From: CBDESN01 sp965242495
GTDB lineage: Bacteria > Pseudomonadota > Alphaproteobacteria > MPNO01
DNA: 64,000 nt
Assembly: GCA_965242495.1 (NCBI GenBank)
Contig: OZ251446.1
Location: 3,844,001-3,908,000 of the forward strand
Direction of reading: 5' to 3'
Shown: in pieces, positions 16,437-25,056 of the stretch
Numbering within the stretch: position 1 is the stretch's first letter
Layout: each line of letters opens with the position of its first letter
Translations under genes and position numbers: made by a program
Notes under the pieces: generated by a model
What the model saw: the letters and a program-made list of their open reading frames with translations, nothing else
What the model was told of the DNA's origin: nothing
Database searches by the model: none

Positions 16437-16917
16437 GCCGCTTGGCCGTGGCGTGGTTGTCGCGAAAGCGCACCATACCATATATTGTAGGCGCAGGTCT
16501 TGGAGTCCGTTTGAGAATTGCGCTTGTCCATGAGAGTCGTCCCCGACGAGAAGGCTTCGTCCAAAATGGATTCCCGCTTTCGCGGGAATGACGAGGGGGG
16601 TGCGCCGACGCCCCAGGAAGGCCATCGGCTCGAGGCGGATGCGTCAACCATCCGTCATTCCCGCGAAAGCGGGAATCCATATTCGTATCCCGATTCCTGT
16701 TTCCGTGGGGACGAGGGGCCCGCGACGACGGCCCGAGGGAGGCCGTCGGTCGCGGCGGATACGCCCAAAGACCCGTCATTCCCGCGAAAGCGGGAATCCA
16801 GGAGCCTTCGCGCCCCGGCGGGACCCGGCTTCCCGGACGGACTCATCCAACGGCGGGGCGATCGGGCGGGCGGATCCGCGCGCGGCGTCGCCGGGCGGGC
16901 GTCCGGGGCGGTTCGCG
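16437..16917. repeat. Intergenic mosaic repeats
   Basis: Palindromes lie at 16570-16589, 16657-16676 and 16778-16797. A module GTCCGTTTGAGAAT near 16507, followed by TCCATGAGAG, recurs at 21234. A module GAAGGCTTCGTCC near 16550 recurs inverted near 49957. Promoters for the divergent ubiH and aminotransferase genes must lie here, but none is clear. Confidence 0.8.
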
Positions 16918-18126
16918 ATGTTCAATGACCGGCTCGACCGGGCGGGTCCGTACCCGTTCGACCGGCTGCGGGCGCTGCTCGATCCGATCCCGCCCTGGAG
17001 CGGGGCGGCGCCGATCTCGCTCGCCCTCGGCGAGCCGCAGCACCCGCCGCCCGACGCGATCCGGCGGGAGGCGGCGGCCCATGCCGGCCTTTGGGGCCGC
17101 TATCCGCCCACCCGGGGGACGCCCGAGATCCGCCAGGCGGTGGCCGACTGGCTGGCGCGGCGCTATCGCCTGGAGCCGGGGCGGATCGATCCCGAGGTCC
17201 ACGTCGTCCCGGTGTCGGGAACGCGCGAAGCGTTGTTCCTGGCCGCCCTGGCCGCGACGCCGGCGCGCCGCAAGGGCGGCAAGCCCGTCGTCCTGATGCC
17301 CAACCCGTTCTACCAGACCTATCTCGGCGCCGCCCTCGCCGCCGGGGCCGAGCCGGTGTTCCTGCCCGCCTTGCCGGAGAACGGCCATCTGCCCGATCTC
17401 GCCGCCGTCGACGCCGGCCTGCTCGAACGCACGACGCTCGCCTATTACTGCACGCCCGCCAATCCGCAGGGCGCGGTCGCGTCGCGGGGCGCGCTCGAGG
17501 CCGCGGTCGGGCTCGCCCGGCAATACGGCTTCGTGCTGGCGTCCGACGAATGCTACAGCGAGATCTACGACCGCGGCGCGCCGCCGCCGCCGGGCGCGCT
17601 CGAGGCCGCCCTCGCCGTCGACGGCGGACCCGGGGACGGGCTCCGGTGCGTCGCGGCGTTCAACTCGCTGTCCAAGCGGTCGAGCGCGCCCGGGCTGCGG
17701 TCCGGCTTCGTCGCCGGCGACGGCGCCTTCCTCCGCCGCTTCGCCCGGCTCCGCGACTATGGCGGCGCCCAGCCGCCGCTGCCTCTGCTGGCCGCGGCGG
17801 CGGCGCTGTGGCGCGACGAGGACCACGTCGCCGCCAACCGCGAACTCTATCGCCGCAAGTTCGACCTGGCCGAGAAGGCGCTGGCCGGCCGTTTCGGCTT
17901 CTACCGCCCGCCGGGCGGTTTCTATCTGTGGCTGGAGGTCGGCGACGGCGAGGACGCGGCGCGCCGGCTGTGGCGCGATGCCGGCATACGGGTGATTCCC
18001 GGCGCCTATCTGGCGCGGGCGGACGATTCGGGCGCCAACCCCGGCCAAGCCCATATCCGCTGCGCTCTGGTGCACGATCTCGACACGACCGCCGCCGCGC
18101 TCGAACGGCTGGCGCGGACCTTGTGA
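16918..18126 (+). CDS. PLP-dependent class I/II aminotransferase, DapC-like
   Basis: 402 residues. Class I aminotransferase motifs are present: an N-terminal ISLALGEPQHPPP stretch, YYCTPANPQG, and the PLP lysine in FNSLSKRSSAPGLRSGF. The SLSKRS..PGLRSGF motif and the length match succinyldiaminopimelate aminotransferases (DapC) of alphaproteobacteria, which transaminate in lysine and peptidoglycan precursor synthesis. The start at ATG 16918 begins MFNDRLDRAGPYPFDRLRAL, the usual N-terminus; upstream codons are repeat-derived. ftsK follows on the same strand 22 bases later. The substrate is inferred. Confidence 0.85.
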   Translation: MFNDRLDRAGPYPFDRLRALLDPIPPWSGAAPISLALGEPQHPPPDAIRREAAAHAGLWGRYPPTRGTPEIRQAVADWLARRYRLEPGRIDPEVHVVPVSGTREALFLAALAATPARRKGGKPVVLMPNPFYQTYLGAALAAGAEPVFLPALPENGHLPDLAAVDAGLLERTTLAYYCTPANPQGAVASRGALEAAVGLARQYGFVLASDECYSEIYDRGAPPPPGALEAALAVDGGPGDGLRCVAAFNSLSKRSSAPGLRSGFVAGDGAFLRRFARLRDYGGAQPPLPLLAAAAALWRDEDHVAANRELYRRKFDLAEKALAGRFGFYRPPGGFYLWLEVGDGEDAARRLWRDAGIRVIPGAYLARADDSGANPGQAHIRCALVHDLDTTAAALERLARTL

Positions 18127-18148
18127 CCTCACGGGAGGCGTGAACGAC

Positions 18149-20533
18149 ATGGGTATGCGCAGCGTCGCCAGGCGAGTCGTCCTGCCGGAACGGCTGACGC
18201 GGTTCGCCGCCCGCCGGCTGAGCGAGTTCGGCGGCGCGGGGCTGGTCCTGATCGGTCTGGCGACGGTCCTGGCCCTCGCCAGCTACGACCGGGCCGACCC
18301 GTCGCTCAACACCGCGACCGCCGATCCGCCGGCCAACCTGATCGGCGCGCCGGGCGCCTGGACGGCCGACCTTCTGTTGCAGAGCATCGGCCTCGCCGGC
18401 GGCCTCGTCGCCGTCGTCTGCGTCGCCTGGGGATGGCGGCTCGCGGCCCATCGCGGGCTGCCCCGGCCGTGGCTCCGGGTGGCGACGCTGCCGCCGGCGC
18501 TGCTGGCCGCGGCCATCGCGCTCGCCGCGCTGCCGACGCCCGCCGGCTGGCCGCTGAACGCCGGGCTCGGCGGCGTCACCGGCGGCATTCTGCTCGCCGA
18601 TCTGGGCGCGCTGTCGGGGGCCGCCGCCGGCGCGCCGGCCTGGGTCGGCCTGCTCGCCGCCGCGCTCGGCGTCGTCGCCCTGGTCGCGGCGATGGGGCTC
18701 GACGCCGCCGACTGGCGGGCGCTCGGCCGGTTCCCGCTGCGCTGCGGCGCGCGCGTCGTCGCCGCCGCGCGCGCGCTCGCCGGGGCGCTCGGGCGGGGTC
18801 TCGCCGCCTGCCGCCGCGGGCGGACCGGGGCGGCCGGCGCGGTCGAGGCGGCGCCCGCGGCGCCCGTTCCGGACGACGCCGCGCCCGCCGCCGCGGCCGA
18901 ATCGAAGCGGTCGCGCGGCGAGGCCGCCGAGGGCATCGTCGAGCCCAAGGCCGCGCGGCCGGCGCCGGGCCGGCGCGCGGCGGCGCAGCGCCAGGGAAAG
19001 CTCGCCCTCGCCGCCGCCGGGGACGGGGCGGGCGAGCCGCCGCCGCTCGATCTGCTGGACACCCTGCCCGAAGGCGTCGCCGACCCGGCCCTTGACGAGG
19101 AGGCGCTGGCGCAGAACGCGCGCCTGCTCGAATCGGTGCTCGACGATTTCGGAGTTCGCGGCGAGGTCGTCAAGGTGCGGCCGGGGCCGGTGGTGACGCT
19201 CTACGAGCTCGAGCCCGCCCCCGGCACCAAGTCGTCGCGCGTGATCGGCCTCGCCGACGACATCGCGCGGTCGATGAGCGCGCTCTCGGTGCGCGTCGCG
19301 GTGATCCCCGGCCGCAGCGTGATGGGCGTCGAACTGCCGAACAACCGCCGCGCCACGGTATCGCTGCGCGAGCTCCTCGCCTCGGCCATGTACGAGCGTT
19401 CGTCCACCCAGCTGCCGCTGATGATCGGCAAGGACATCGGCGGCGCGCCGATGCTGGTCGATCTCGCGCGGATGCCGCATCTGCTGATCGCCGGCACCAC
19501 CGGGTCCGGCAAGTCGGTGGCGATCAACACCATGATCCTGTCGCTGCTCTACCGCCTGCCGCCGGAGCGATGCCGGTTCATCATGGTCGACCCCAAGATG
19601 CTGGAACTCTCGGTCTATGACGGCATTCCGCATCTGTTGACCCCGGTGGTGACCGACCCCGGCAAGTCGGTGATGGCGCTGCGCTGGGCGGTGCGCGAAA
19701 TGGAGCAGCGCTACCGGGCGATGTCCAATCTGGGCGTCCGCAACGTCGCCGGCTACAACGCGCGGCTCGACGAGGCGCGGCAACGCGGCGAGGCGTTGGG
19801 CCGCACGGTGCAGACCGGGTTCGACGCCGACACCGGTGCGCCGGTCTACGAAGACCAGCCGCTCGACATGACGCCGCTGCCGCTGATCGTCATCGTCGTC
19901 GACGAGATGGCGGACCTCATGCTGGTCGCCGGCAAGGACGTCGAAGCCGCGGTCCAGCGGCTGGCCCAGATGGCCCGCGCCGCGGGCATCCATCTGATCA
20001 TGGCGACGCAGCGCCCCTCGGTCGACGTGATCACCGGCACCATCAAGGCGAACTTCCCCACCCGCATCAGCTTCCAGGTGACGTCCAAGATCGACAGCCG
20101 CACGATCCTGGGCGAAGCCGGCGCGGAGCAGCTGCTCGGGCAGGGCGACATGCTCTACATGGCCCCCGGCGGCCGCATCGCCCGGGTGCACGGCCCGTTC
20201 GTCTCCGACGAGGAAGTCGAACGGGTGGTGTCGTTCCTCAAGGCGCAGGGCGAGCCGGAATATCTCGATTCGATCACCGAGGAGGAGGACGAGACGCCGG
20301 CGGCCCTGGCCGCGGCCGGGCAGGGCGACGGCGACGACGGACTCTACGATCGGGCGGTCGCCCTGGTCTGCCGGGAGCGCAAGGCTTCGACCAGCTTCGT
20401 GCAGCGCCATCTCCAGATCGGCTACAACCGCGCCGCCCGGATCATCGAACGGATGGAGAAGGAGGGCGTCGTGTCCGCGGCCAACCACGTCGGCAAGCGC
20501 GAGGTGCTGGCGCGGGCCGCCGACGGCGCGTGA
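18149..20533 (+). CDS. ftsK: DNA translocase FtsK
   Basis: About 794 residues. The N-terminal 200 residues hold about four membrane segments, followed by a short Ala/Arg-rich linker. The motor has the core entry PGPVVTLYELEPAPGTKSSR, Walker A GTTGSGKS near residue 450, KMLELSVYDGIPHLL, and Walker B LIVIVVDEMADLM. The winged-helix gamma domain that reads polar KOPS sequences is at the C-terminus (about 725-794, YDRAVALVC..KASTSFVQRHLQIGYNRAA). The protein pumps DNA at the septum and supports dimer resolution. GGGAGG at 18133-18138 favours the ATG at 18149; the GTG at 18140 is too close to it. Confidence 0.95.
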   Translation: MGMRSVARRVVLPERLTRFAARRLSEFGGAGLVLIGLATVLALASYDRADPSLNTATADPPANLIGAPGAWTADLLLQSIGLAGGLVAVVCVAWGWRLAAHRGLPRPWLRVATLPPALLAAAIALAALPTPAGWPLNAGLGGVTGGILLADLGALSGAAAGAPAWVGLLAAALGVVALVAAMGLDAADWRALGRFPLRCGARVVAAARALAGALGRGLAACRRGRTGAAGAVEAAPAAPVPDDAAPAAAAESKRSRGEAAEGIVEPKAARPAPGRRAAAQRQGKLALAAAGDGAGEPPPLDLLDTLPEGVADPALDEEALAQNARLLESVLDDFGVRGEVVKVRPGPVVTLYELEPAPGTKSSRVIGLADDIARSMSALSVRVAVIPGRSVMGVELPNNRRATVSLRELLASAMYERSSTQLPLMIGKDIGGAPMLVDLARMPHLLIAGTTGSGKSVAINTMILSLLYRLPPERCRFIMVDPKMLELSVYDGIPHLLTPVVTDPGKSVMALRWAVREMEQRYRAMSNLGVRNVAGYNARLDEARQRGEALGRTVQTGFDADTGAPVYEDQPLDMTPLPLIVIVVDEMADLMLVAGKDVEAAVQRLAQMARAAGIHLIMATQRPSVDVITGTIKANFPTRISFQVTSKIDSRTILGEAGAEQLLGQGDMLYMAPGGRIARVHGPFVSDEEVERVVSFLKAQGEPEYLDSITEEEDETPAALAAAGQGDGDDGLYDRAVALVCRERKASTSFVQRHLQIGYNRAARIIERMEKEGVVSAANHVGKREVLARAADGA

Positions 20534-20537
20534 GCGC

Positions 20538-21194
20538 GTGGGCGGCGGCCGCATCGCCCGCCGCCCGCCGGCGGCCCGCGCGCTGGCCCTGGCGCTGGCC
20601 CTCGGCGGCGCGCCCGGCGTCTCCGCTTCCGCCGCCGCGGCGGGGCTGAGCGAGGCCGATCGGCGGGAGGTGGCCCGCGTCGAGGCCTATCTCGACGGCG
20701 TGCGCTCGATCCGGGCGTCGTTCGCGCAGGTCGCCTCGACCGGGCGCAGCGCGGCCGGCCGGCTCCATCTCCGGCGGCCGAGGCGGCTGCGGATCGACTA
20801 CCTTCCGCCCGAGACGCTCCAGATCCACGCCGACGGCTTCTGGCTGGTCTACGTCGACACCGAGCTGGGGGAAGCCACCCACGTCCCCCTGTCGTCGACG
20901 CCCGCCCATCTGCTGGTCGGCGACCGGGTGAGGCTGTCGGGCGACGTCGCGGTGACGCGGGTCGAACGCGGCGCCGGCGCGCTGCGCCTCCACGTCGTCC
21001 GGCGGGACGAGCCCGAGGCCGGCCGCGTCGTCCTCGCCTTCGCCGACCGGCCGCTCGCCCTCCGCGCGTGGACGGTCGTCGACGCGCAGGGCGTCGAGAC
21101 CCGTGTCACGCTGATCGATCCCGAGTTCAACGCGCCGATCGCCGACGAGGTCTTCGCCTTCGAGTTGCCGGAGACCGGGCGGCCCGACCCGTAG
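20538..21194 (+). CDS. lolA: Outer-membrane lipoprotein carrier protein LolA
   Basis: 218 residues. A hydrophobic signal segment (residues 10-35, ALALALALGGAPGVSASAAA) precedes the LolA fold: VEAYLDGVRSIRASFAQVAS, GRLHLRRPRRLRIDYLPP and WTVVDAQGVETRVTLID. LolA shuttles lipoproteins across the periplasm from LolCDE to the outer membrane. GTG at 20538 lies four bases after the ftsK stop, so the two genes are probably co-transcribed. In many alphaproteobacteria the next gene encodes exonuclease III; here repeats and an IS follow. Confidence 0.9.
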   Translation: MGGGRIARRPPAARALALALALGGAPGVSASAAAAGLSEADRREVARVEAYLDGVRSIRASFAQVASTGRSAAGRLHLRRPRRLRIDYLPPETLQIHADGFWLVYVDTELGEATHVPLSSTPAHLLVGDRVRLSGDVAVTRVERGAGALRLHVVRRDEPEAGRVVLAFADRPLALRAWTVVDAQGVETRVTLIDPEFNAPIADEVFAFELPETGRPDP

Positions 21195-21379
21195 CGTTCG
21201 TCTCCCGCCGCCGCGCCCGCAGCAATGGTCCGAGTGTCCGTTTGAGAATCGCGATTATCCATGAGAGCCGTCCATGGATTCCCGCTTTCGCGGGAATGAC
21301 GGATGGCGGCGTATCCGCCCTCGAGCCGATGGCCTCCCTCGGACAGTCGTCACGGCCCCCCTCGTCATTCCCGCTTTCG
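21195..21379. repeat. Intergenic repeats and IS target site
   Basis: Contains the GTCCGTTTGAGAAT module near 21234, a full palindrome at 21278-21297, and a half palindrome ending in CTTTCG (21374-21379), which is the left target duplication of IS copy 1. Confidence 0.8.
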
Positions 21380-22837
21380 AGCGTGTGAAGGAATCTTGGC
21401 GTTCGTTAGGGATAGGACCCTGCCGGTTCGGTGTGGCGGTCGTGCGGCGGCGGCGGGTTAGGGCGTTGGGTGGTGGGTTCGTCCGGCGCGGCGGCGGTCG
21501 TGCGCGGCGGCGGGTTTCAAGCCGCTCCCGGCATGGGTCGGGCAAGGGGCGGGGCGGCGGCAGGGCGGGTTGCGATGCTCATCCGGCCATACAGGCGAGC
21601 CGATGACCGCGCCACAGATTGTGCGCCAGAGCGTGCAGCAACGCCACCGCCCGCACCTTGGCAAGCCCGCGGACCACAAGGCGGCCCAATCCCCGTTGCT
21701 TGACGACGCCATTGACCCCCTCGACCCTCATGCGACGACGATAGATCGTTTGCCCCGCCTCGCTCGCCATGCGGGCGCGCCAAGCCTGCAACACAACCGG
21801 TTCGCCGGCGCGTCCGCGTTCACGACGGCGCACGCTCTCGGCCTTCGCCGCCTGTTTCACCGGAGCCGGCGGCGTGTAAACCTCCACCCCCTTCCCACCC
21901 AACGCCAGCACGTCCTTGCGCGCGGCATAGCGCGTATCCGCCAGCAAGCGCGCCGGGCGCGCGCCATAGCGCCGCTCGATCTGCTCAACCATCGAACCCG
22001 CCAAACCCGCGTCGTTGCGACGATCCGTCTCCTGGACCCCCACAATGACGTGACTATCGGTGCTCACCGCCAATTGGAGATTGTACCCCGCCCCCACACC
22101 GCCGTCGGCAAACCGCATCCGGCGCGCCTGCGCATCCGTCGTCGAGACCTTCGGCCCCGGCTTCTTCTTCTCCGCCTTCTTGTGCGTCCGAGACCGCCCC
22201 GCCTTCTCCGCGCGCAACGCCGCAACCCGTTCCCGCGCCGCCGCCTCGTAGCCCGACAAACCCCGCTCGCCGCGAAACGAACCCGAACCCGCGCTCGCTC
22301 GAACCTTCGTCCCGTCAACCGCCACCTCCTCCAAACTCACCATCCCCGACGCCACAAGCGCCGCAACCTGCTCGCTCAAAAGACCATCCAGCACAGCCCC
22401 ATGCCCACCCCGGAAATCGCTCAGACCATGGTAGTTCACTCGCACACCACCACACAGCCACCGATACGCCATGTCACTCTCGCACAGATGCGCAAGACGA
22501 CGCGCCGAACCCACTCCCTCCAACGTCGCGTACAGCCACAACGCCAACAAAACCGCAGGGTCCGCCGCAGGCCGACCCGAACCATGCTCACGAGAACCGA
22601 TCCGCGCATAAAACGCGCTCAGATCCATGCCCGACACGAAACCCCAAACCACACGCGCCCGATGATCCAGCGCAAGCGTCCCATCCAAATCCACCATCCG
22701 CCACTCCAACTGATGACGATTCGGGCGCATGCAGCGAGCACCTCCCAAAACCGACATAACAACCCTCCCACTCAAACCAACGAACAAACCCACAGAATCA
22801 CGACCCATCCCAAACGCCAAGAGTTTCTTCACACGCT
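21380..22837 (-). mobile_element. IS1182-like insertion sequence, copy 1
   Basis: 1458 bases. The ends are inverted: the left reads AGCGTGTGAAG then CTTGGCGTT after four bases; the right, on the reverse strand, reads AGCGTGTGAAG then CTTGGCGTT after five or six bases. CTTTCG is directly repeated at 21374-21379 and 22838-22843 and fits a 6-bp target duplication. Joining the flanks restores the palindrome centre CCCGCTTTCGCGGG. The sequence is nearly identical to copy 2 at 53539-55115 but lacks 120 internal coding bases. Confidence 0.9.
21579..22757 (-). CDS. IS1182-like transposase, internally shortened
   Basis: 392 residues. The N-terminal DUF772-type region (SGMDLSAFYARIGSREHGSGRPA, DPAVLLALWLYATLEGVGSARRL) and a DDE domain (VAVDGTKVRA, YNLQLAVSTDSHVIVGVQETDRRNDAG, LADTRYAARKD, GVNGVVKQRGLGRLVVRGLAKV) fit IS4-superfamily/IS1182 transposases. 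Relative to the 432-residue second copy, 40 residues of a charged coiled-coil-like linker after RERVAAL are missing in frame. The deletion spares the catalytic blocks, so activity cannot be excluded. The start is placed at MSVLGGARCM inside the IS. Confidence 0.88.
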   Translation of the reverse strand: MSVLGGARCMRPNRHQLEWRMVDLDGTLALDHRARVVWGFVSGMDLSAFYARIGSREHGSGRPAADPAVLLALWLYATLEGVGSARRLAHLCESDMAYRWLCGGVRVNYHGLSDFRGGHGAVLDGLLSEQVAALVASGMVSLEEVAVDGTKVRASAGSGSFRGERGLSGYEAAARERVAALRAEKAGRSRTHKKAEKKKPGPKVSTTDAQARRMRFADGGVGAGYNLQLAVSTDSHVIVGVQETDRRNDAGLAGSMVEQIERRYGARPARLLADTRYAARKDVLALGGKGVEVYTPPAPVKQAAKAESVRRRERGRAGEPVVLQAWRARMASEAGQTIYRRRMRVEGVNGVVKQRGLGRLVVRGLAKVRAVALLHALAHNLWRGHRLACMAG

Positions 22838-23135
22838 CTTTCGCGGGAATGACGAAAGGGGGGGCGGGGGAATGACGGAAGGGGGGCGTATCCAACTCGA
22901 GGGCCGCCGCTCGCTGCCCGTCGGGGGGCCGGGGGAATGACGGAAGGGGGGGCGTATCCGCCTCGGGCCGACGGGCTTCCTGGGGCCGTCGTCACAGCCC
23001 CCCCCCCCCCCCCCCGCGAAAGCGGGAATCCAGGGCGGTCGCGCGCCGGCCGGAGGGCAGGCGCCCTGAAATTAGGGTTTTCGCCCTCCCGGTTTCGCTA
23101 TATCCATCCCCCGCACGCCGAACAGGAGAACGAAC
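22838..23135. repeat. Repeat-rich leader region of the RiPP precursors
   Basis: Starts with the right CTTTCG duplication and half palindrome of IS copy 1, then GGGAATGACGGAAGGGGGG-type repeats, the C18 tract at 22998-23015 and a partial palindrome. From 23060 to 23135 the DNA becomes less repetitive: a possible -10-like TATATC near 23098 and the ribosome site AGGAG at 23124-23128 before ATG 23136. No gene is seen. Confidence 0.7.
22998..23015. repeat. Poly-C tract (18 C) upstream of precursor 1
   Basis: Eighteen consecutive C, 120 bases before precursor 1, in a copy of the mosaic repeat in which the usual left palindrome arm is replaced by C. A length-variable tract here could change transcription, or the length may be a sequencing error. 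Confidence 0.7.
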
Positions 23136-23528
23136 ATGGCAGATACGACAACGTTCCAGGAAGGCGCGGATGCGGCGCTCGACGCCTACAAGAAGGTGCT
23201 GCCCCTCGCGGAGGCCTACCGCGGAGATCCGGAGTTCCGCTCGCGGGCGGACGACGACCCGAGGTCCGTCCTGACCGAGCGGGACTTCGAGCTGCCGCCC
23301 GGCGTGGAGGTGCGCTTCGCGGAGGACACGGACGACGTCTTCCACCTCGTCCTGCCGCCCGACCCGAACGTCGCCCTGTCGGACGAAGCGCTCGGCATGG
23401 TCGCCGGCGGCAAGTCGGCGAGCACGATCGGGTCCGCCGGCTCGGCCAGCACCGTGAGCACCATATGCACCACGGCCAGCTGCGCGGCCTCCGCCAGTTC
23501 CCTCGGCAGCGCGGGCAGCGCGAGCTGA
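23136..23528 (+). CDS. NHLP-leader RiPP precursor 1
   Basis: 130 residues. Residues 1-92 are a nitrile-hydratase-alpha-like leader: helical AYKKVLPLAEAYRGDPEFRS, an acidic middle, and LPPDPNVALSDEALGMVAGG ending in a double-Gly cleavage site. Residues 93-130 are the core, almost only Ser, Thr, Ala, Gly and Val, with Cys at 111 and 116. Such leaders recruit modifying enzymes and are cut by C39 peptidase-exporters such as the one at 39274. The core has many potential oxazoline/thiazoline sites for the YcaO enzymes and many dehydration sites. AGGAG at 23124-23128 supports the start. First of four tandem paralogues. Confidence 0.87.
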   Translation: MADTTTFQEGADAALDAYKKVLPLAEAYRGDPEFRSRADDDPRSVLTERDFELPPGVEVRFAEDTDDVFHLVLPPDPNVALSDEALGMVAGGKSASTIGSAGSASTVSTICTTASCAASASSLGSAGSAS

Positions 23529-23575
23529 ACGTTCGAGCCGAAACACCGAAACCACAAGTTGGAGGAGCCATCGTC

Positions 23576-23980
23576 ATGGAATCCATGGAACGAACCGCCC
23601 CGACGCCCGAGATGGTGCGGGAATACCAGTCCAACTTCGCCCCGTTCAGGTCGCTGTCCGAGCGCTACTGGGAGGACGAGTCCCTGCGCGAGCGGATCGA
23701 CGCCGGAGACGTGGGCGAGCTGATCACCGACCTCGGGATCGAGCTCTCCCCCGACGTCGAGGTCCGTATCGTCGCCGACGGCCCCGGCACGCGCCACATC
23801 GTCCTGCCGCCCGACCCGAACGTCCCCCTGTCGGACGAGGCGCTCGGCGCGATCGCCGGCGGCGGCAAGACCGCCAGCACCGCCGGCACGGTCGGGACGG
23901 CGAGCACCGTGGCCTGTTCGACCGTGCCGGGCTCGGCCAGCTCCGCCGGTTCGGCCGGCTCGGTCGGCACCGCCGCGTGA
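23576..23980 (+). CDS. NHLP-leader RiPP precursor 2
   Basis: 134 residues. The N-terminal helix differs from precursor 1 (MVREYQSNFAPFRSLSERYW), but the distal leader is conserved: LPPDPNVPLSDEALGAIAGGG. Cleavage after GG at 95-96 or 96-97 would release a core of about 37 residues, rich in Ser/Thr/Ala/Gly, with one Cys at 114 and a Pro at 118. GGAGGAG at 23561-23567 is a strong ribosome site eight bases before ATG 23576. It is probably co-transcribed with its neighbours. Confidence 0.86.
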   Translation: MESMERTAPTPEMVREYQSNFAPFRSLSERYWEDESLRERIDAGDVGELITDLGIELSPDVEVRIVADGPGTRHIVLPPDPNVPLSDEALGAIAGGGKTASTAGTVGTASTVACSTVPGSASSAGSAGSVGTAA

Positions 23981-24032
23981 CGTCGGCGGCGACGACCCTC
24001 ATCGTAGGGAAGCTACGTCATGGAGGAGCAAC

Positions 24033-24423
24033 ATGGAATCGCCCCCCCCCCCCCCCCCCCGCGCGAGGTGACGCCTCGGACGACGCGAAGTTCGCGGCGG
24101 AAGACGTCTTCGATCCGGAATTCCGGGAGTGGATGCAGGCGGACCCGCGGGCGGTCATGTCGTCCCGGGGCGTGGACATAGCCCCGGAGATGGACATCCG
24201 CGTTCACGTGAACACGGACGACACCTTCTACCTGGCCTTCCCGCCCGATCCGAACGTCGCCCTGTCGGACGAAGCGCTCGGCGTGGTCGCCGGCGGCAAG
24301 ACCGCCAGCACCGCCGGGTGCGCCGGGTCCGCCAGCACGCTGGGCTGCCTCGCCAGCACCGTCAGCACCGCGACCACCGCGTCGTCGATAGCGACCGTCG
24401 CCTCGGCGGGAGGGGGGTCGTAG
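24033..24423 (+). CDS. NHLP-leader RiPP precursor 3, out of frame at a poly-C tract
   Basis: GGAGGAG at 24022-24028 and ATG at 24033 start MES, followed by a C19 tract (24042-24060). As given, this frame stops after 12 codons (TGA at 24069). Removing one C, or adding two, joins it to the open frame beginning at 24061: DASDDAKFAAEDVFDPEFREWM, then FPPDPNVALSDEALGVVAGG and a core with two Cys (AGCAGSASTLGCLAS). The restored protein would have about 129 residues, like its paralogues (126-134). Either the gene is switched by tract slippage or the homopolymer was miscounted. A GTG at 23977 is in the coding frame but has no comparable ribosome site. Confidence 0.78.
24042..24060. repeat. Poly-C tract (19 C) inside precursor 3
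   Basis: Located three codons after the precursor 3 start. C18 or C21 would keep the gene in frame; C19 does not. Position and effect match contingency-locus tracts. Confidence 0.8.
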
Positions 24424-24507
24424 GCATGGCCCGCTCGACCGCTCCGACTGGCGGCGCCGTGTGACGGCGGCGGATTTCATCAGTTTCATCAGATACGGAG
24501 TCGGTCG

Positions 24508-24888
24508 ATGGACCTCAGCCTCGTCAACCGCAACCTCATGAACAACGACCTCTTCGACGGCATCTCCCTGGAAGACGTCCTCGACCCGGCCTTTCAGGAG
24601 CGGGTGCAGGCGGACCCGCGGGCGGCCTTTGCGTCCTGGGGCATGGACGTGCCCCCGGAGGTGGACGTCCGCGTTCACGTGAACACGGACGACACCTTCT
24701 ACCTGGCCTTCCCGCCCGATCCGAACGTCGCCCTGTCGGACGAGGCGCTCGGCGTGGTCGCCGGCGGCGGCAAGACCGCCAGCTCGGCCGGGTCCGTCAG
24801 CAGCGCCAGCTCGCTGGGCAGCGTCCCCAGCACCGCCAGCACCGGGGGCTCCGCGTCGTCGATGGCCTCCCTCGGCACGGCGTCCTAG
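24508..24888 (+). CDS. NHLP-leader RiPP precursor 4 (no Cys)
   Basis: 126 residues. The leader is close to that of precursor 3 (EDVLDPAFQERVQADPRAAFASWGMD, VHVNTDDTFYLAFPPDPNVALSD) and ends ALGVVAGGG. The core of about 38 residues begins KTASSAGSVSSASS and contains no Cys. Only Ser/Thr can be modified, so oxazole-type rings or dehydrated residues would be possible but no thiazole or lanthionine. GGAG at 24497-24500 precedes ATG 24508. DNA identity to precursors 1 and 3 over the distal leader indicates recent duplication. Confidence 0.86.
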   Translation: MDLSLVNRNLMNNDLFDGISLEDVLDPAFQERVQADPRAAFASWGMDVPPEVDVRVHVNTDDTFYLAFPPDPNVALSDEALGVVAGGGKTASSAGSVSSASSLGSVPSTASTGGSASSMASLGTAS

Positions 24889-24920
24889 CGCGGCGTTGCG
24901 GTCCGCCCCCCCCTTCCCGA

Positions 24921-24943
24921 CCTCCCCCCCGTCAGGGGGGAGG
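24921..24943 (+). terminator. Possible hairpin after precursor genes
   Basis: CCTCCCCCC (24921-24929) pairs with GGGGGGAGG (24935-24943) around a five-base loop. No T-run follows, so it may be an attenuator-like hairpin, or simply low-complexity DNA, between precursors and modification genes. Confidence 0.35.
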
Positions 24944-25056
24944 AGTATCGGTGGTCAAGGGGGGGGTGGTCAGGGGGGAGGAGTGTGATATGGGGCTCCC
25001 CCCGTCTTTCTCACTCTGCCCGGCAGGGGGAGGGTCGCGCGGTGTCTGACGCGCGC

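Noticed and set aside
22937..23575. Upstream in-frame extension of precursor 2 through precursor 1
   Set aside because: The extension reads precursor 1 in the wrong frame; precursor 2 has its own strong ribosome site at 23561.
23977..24423. GTG 23977 as the start of precursor 3
   Set aside because: It lacks a ribosome site and gives an unrelated N-terminus; the GGAGGAG/ATG 24033 start with a tract-length change fits the paralogues better.
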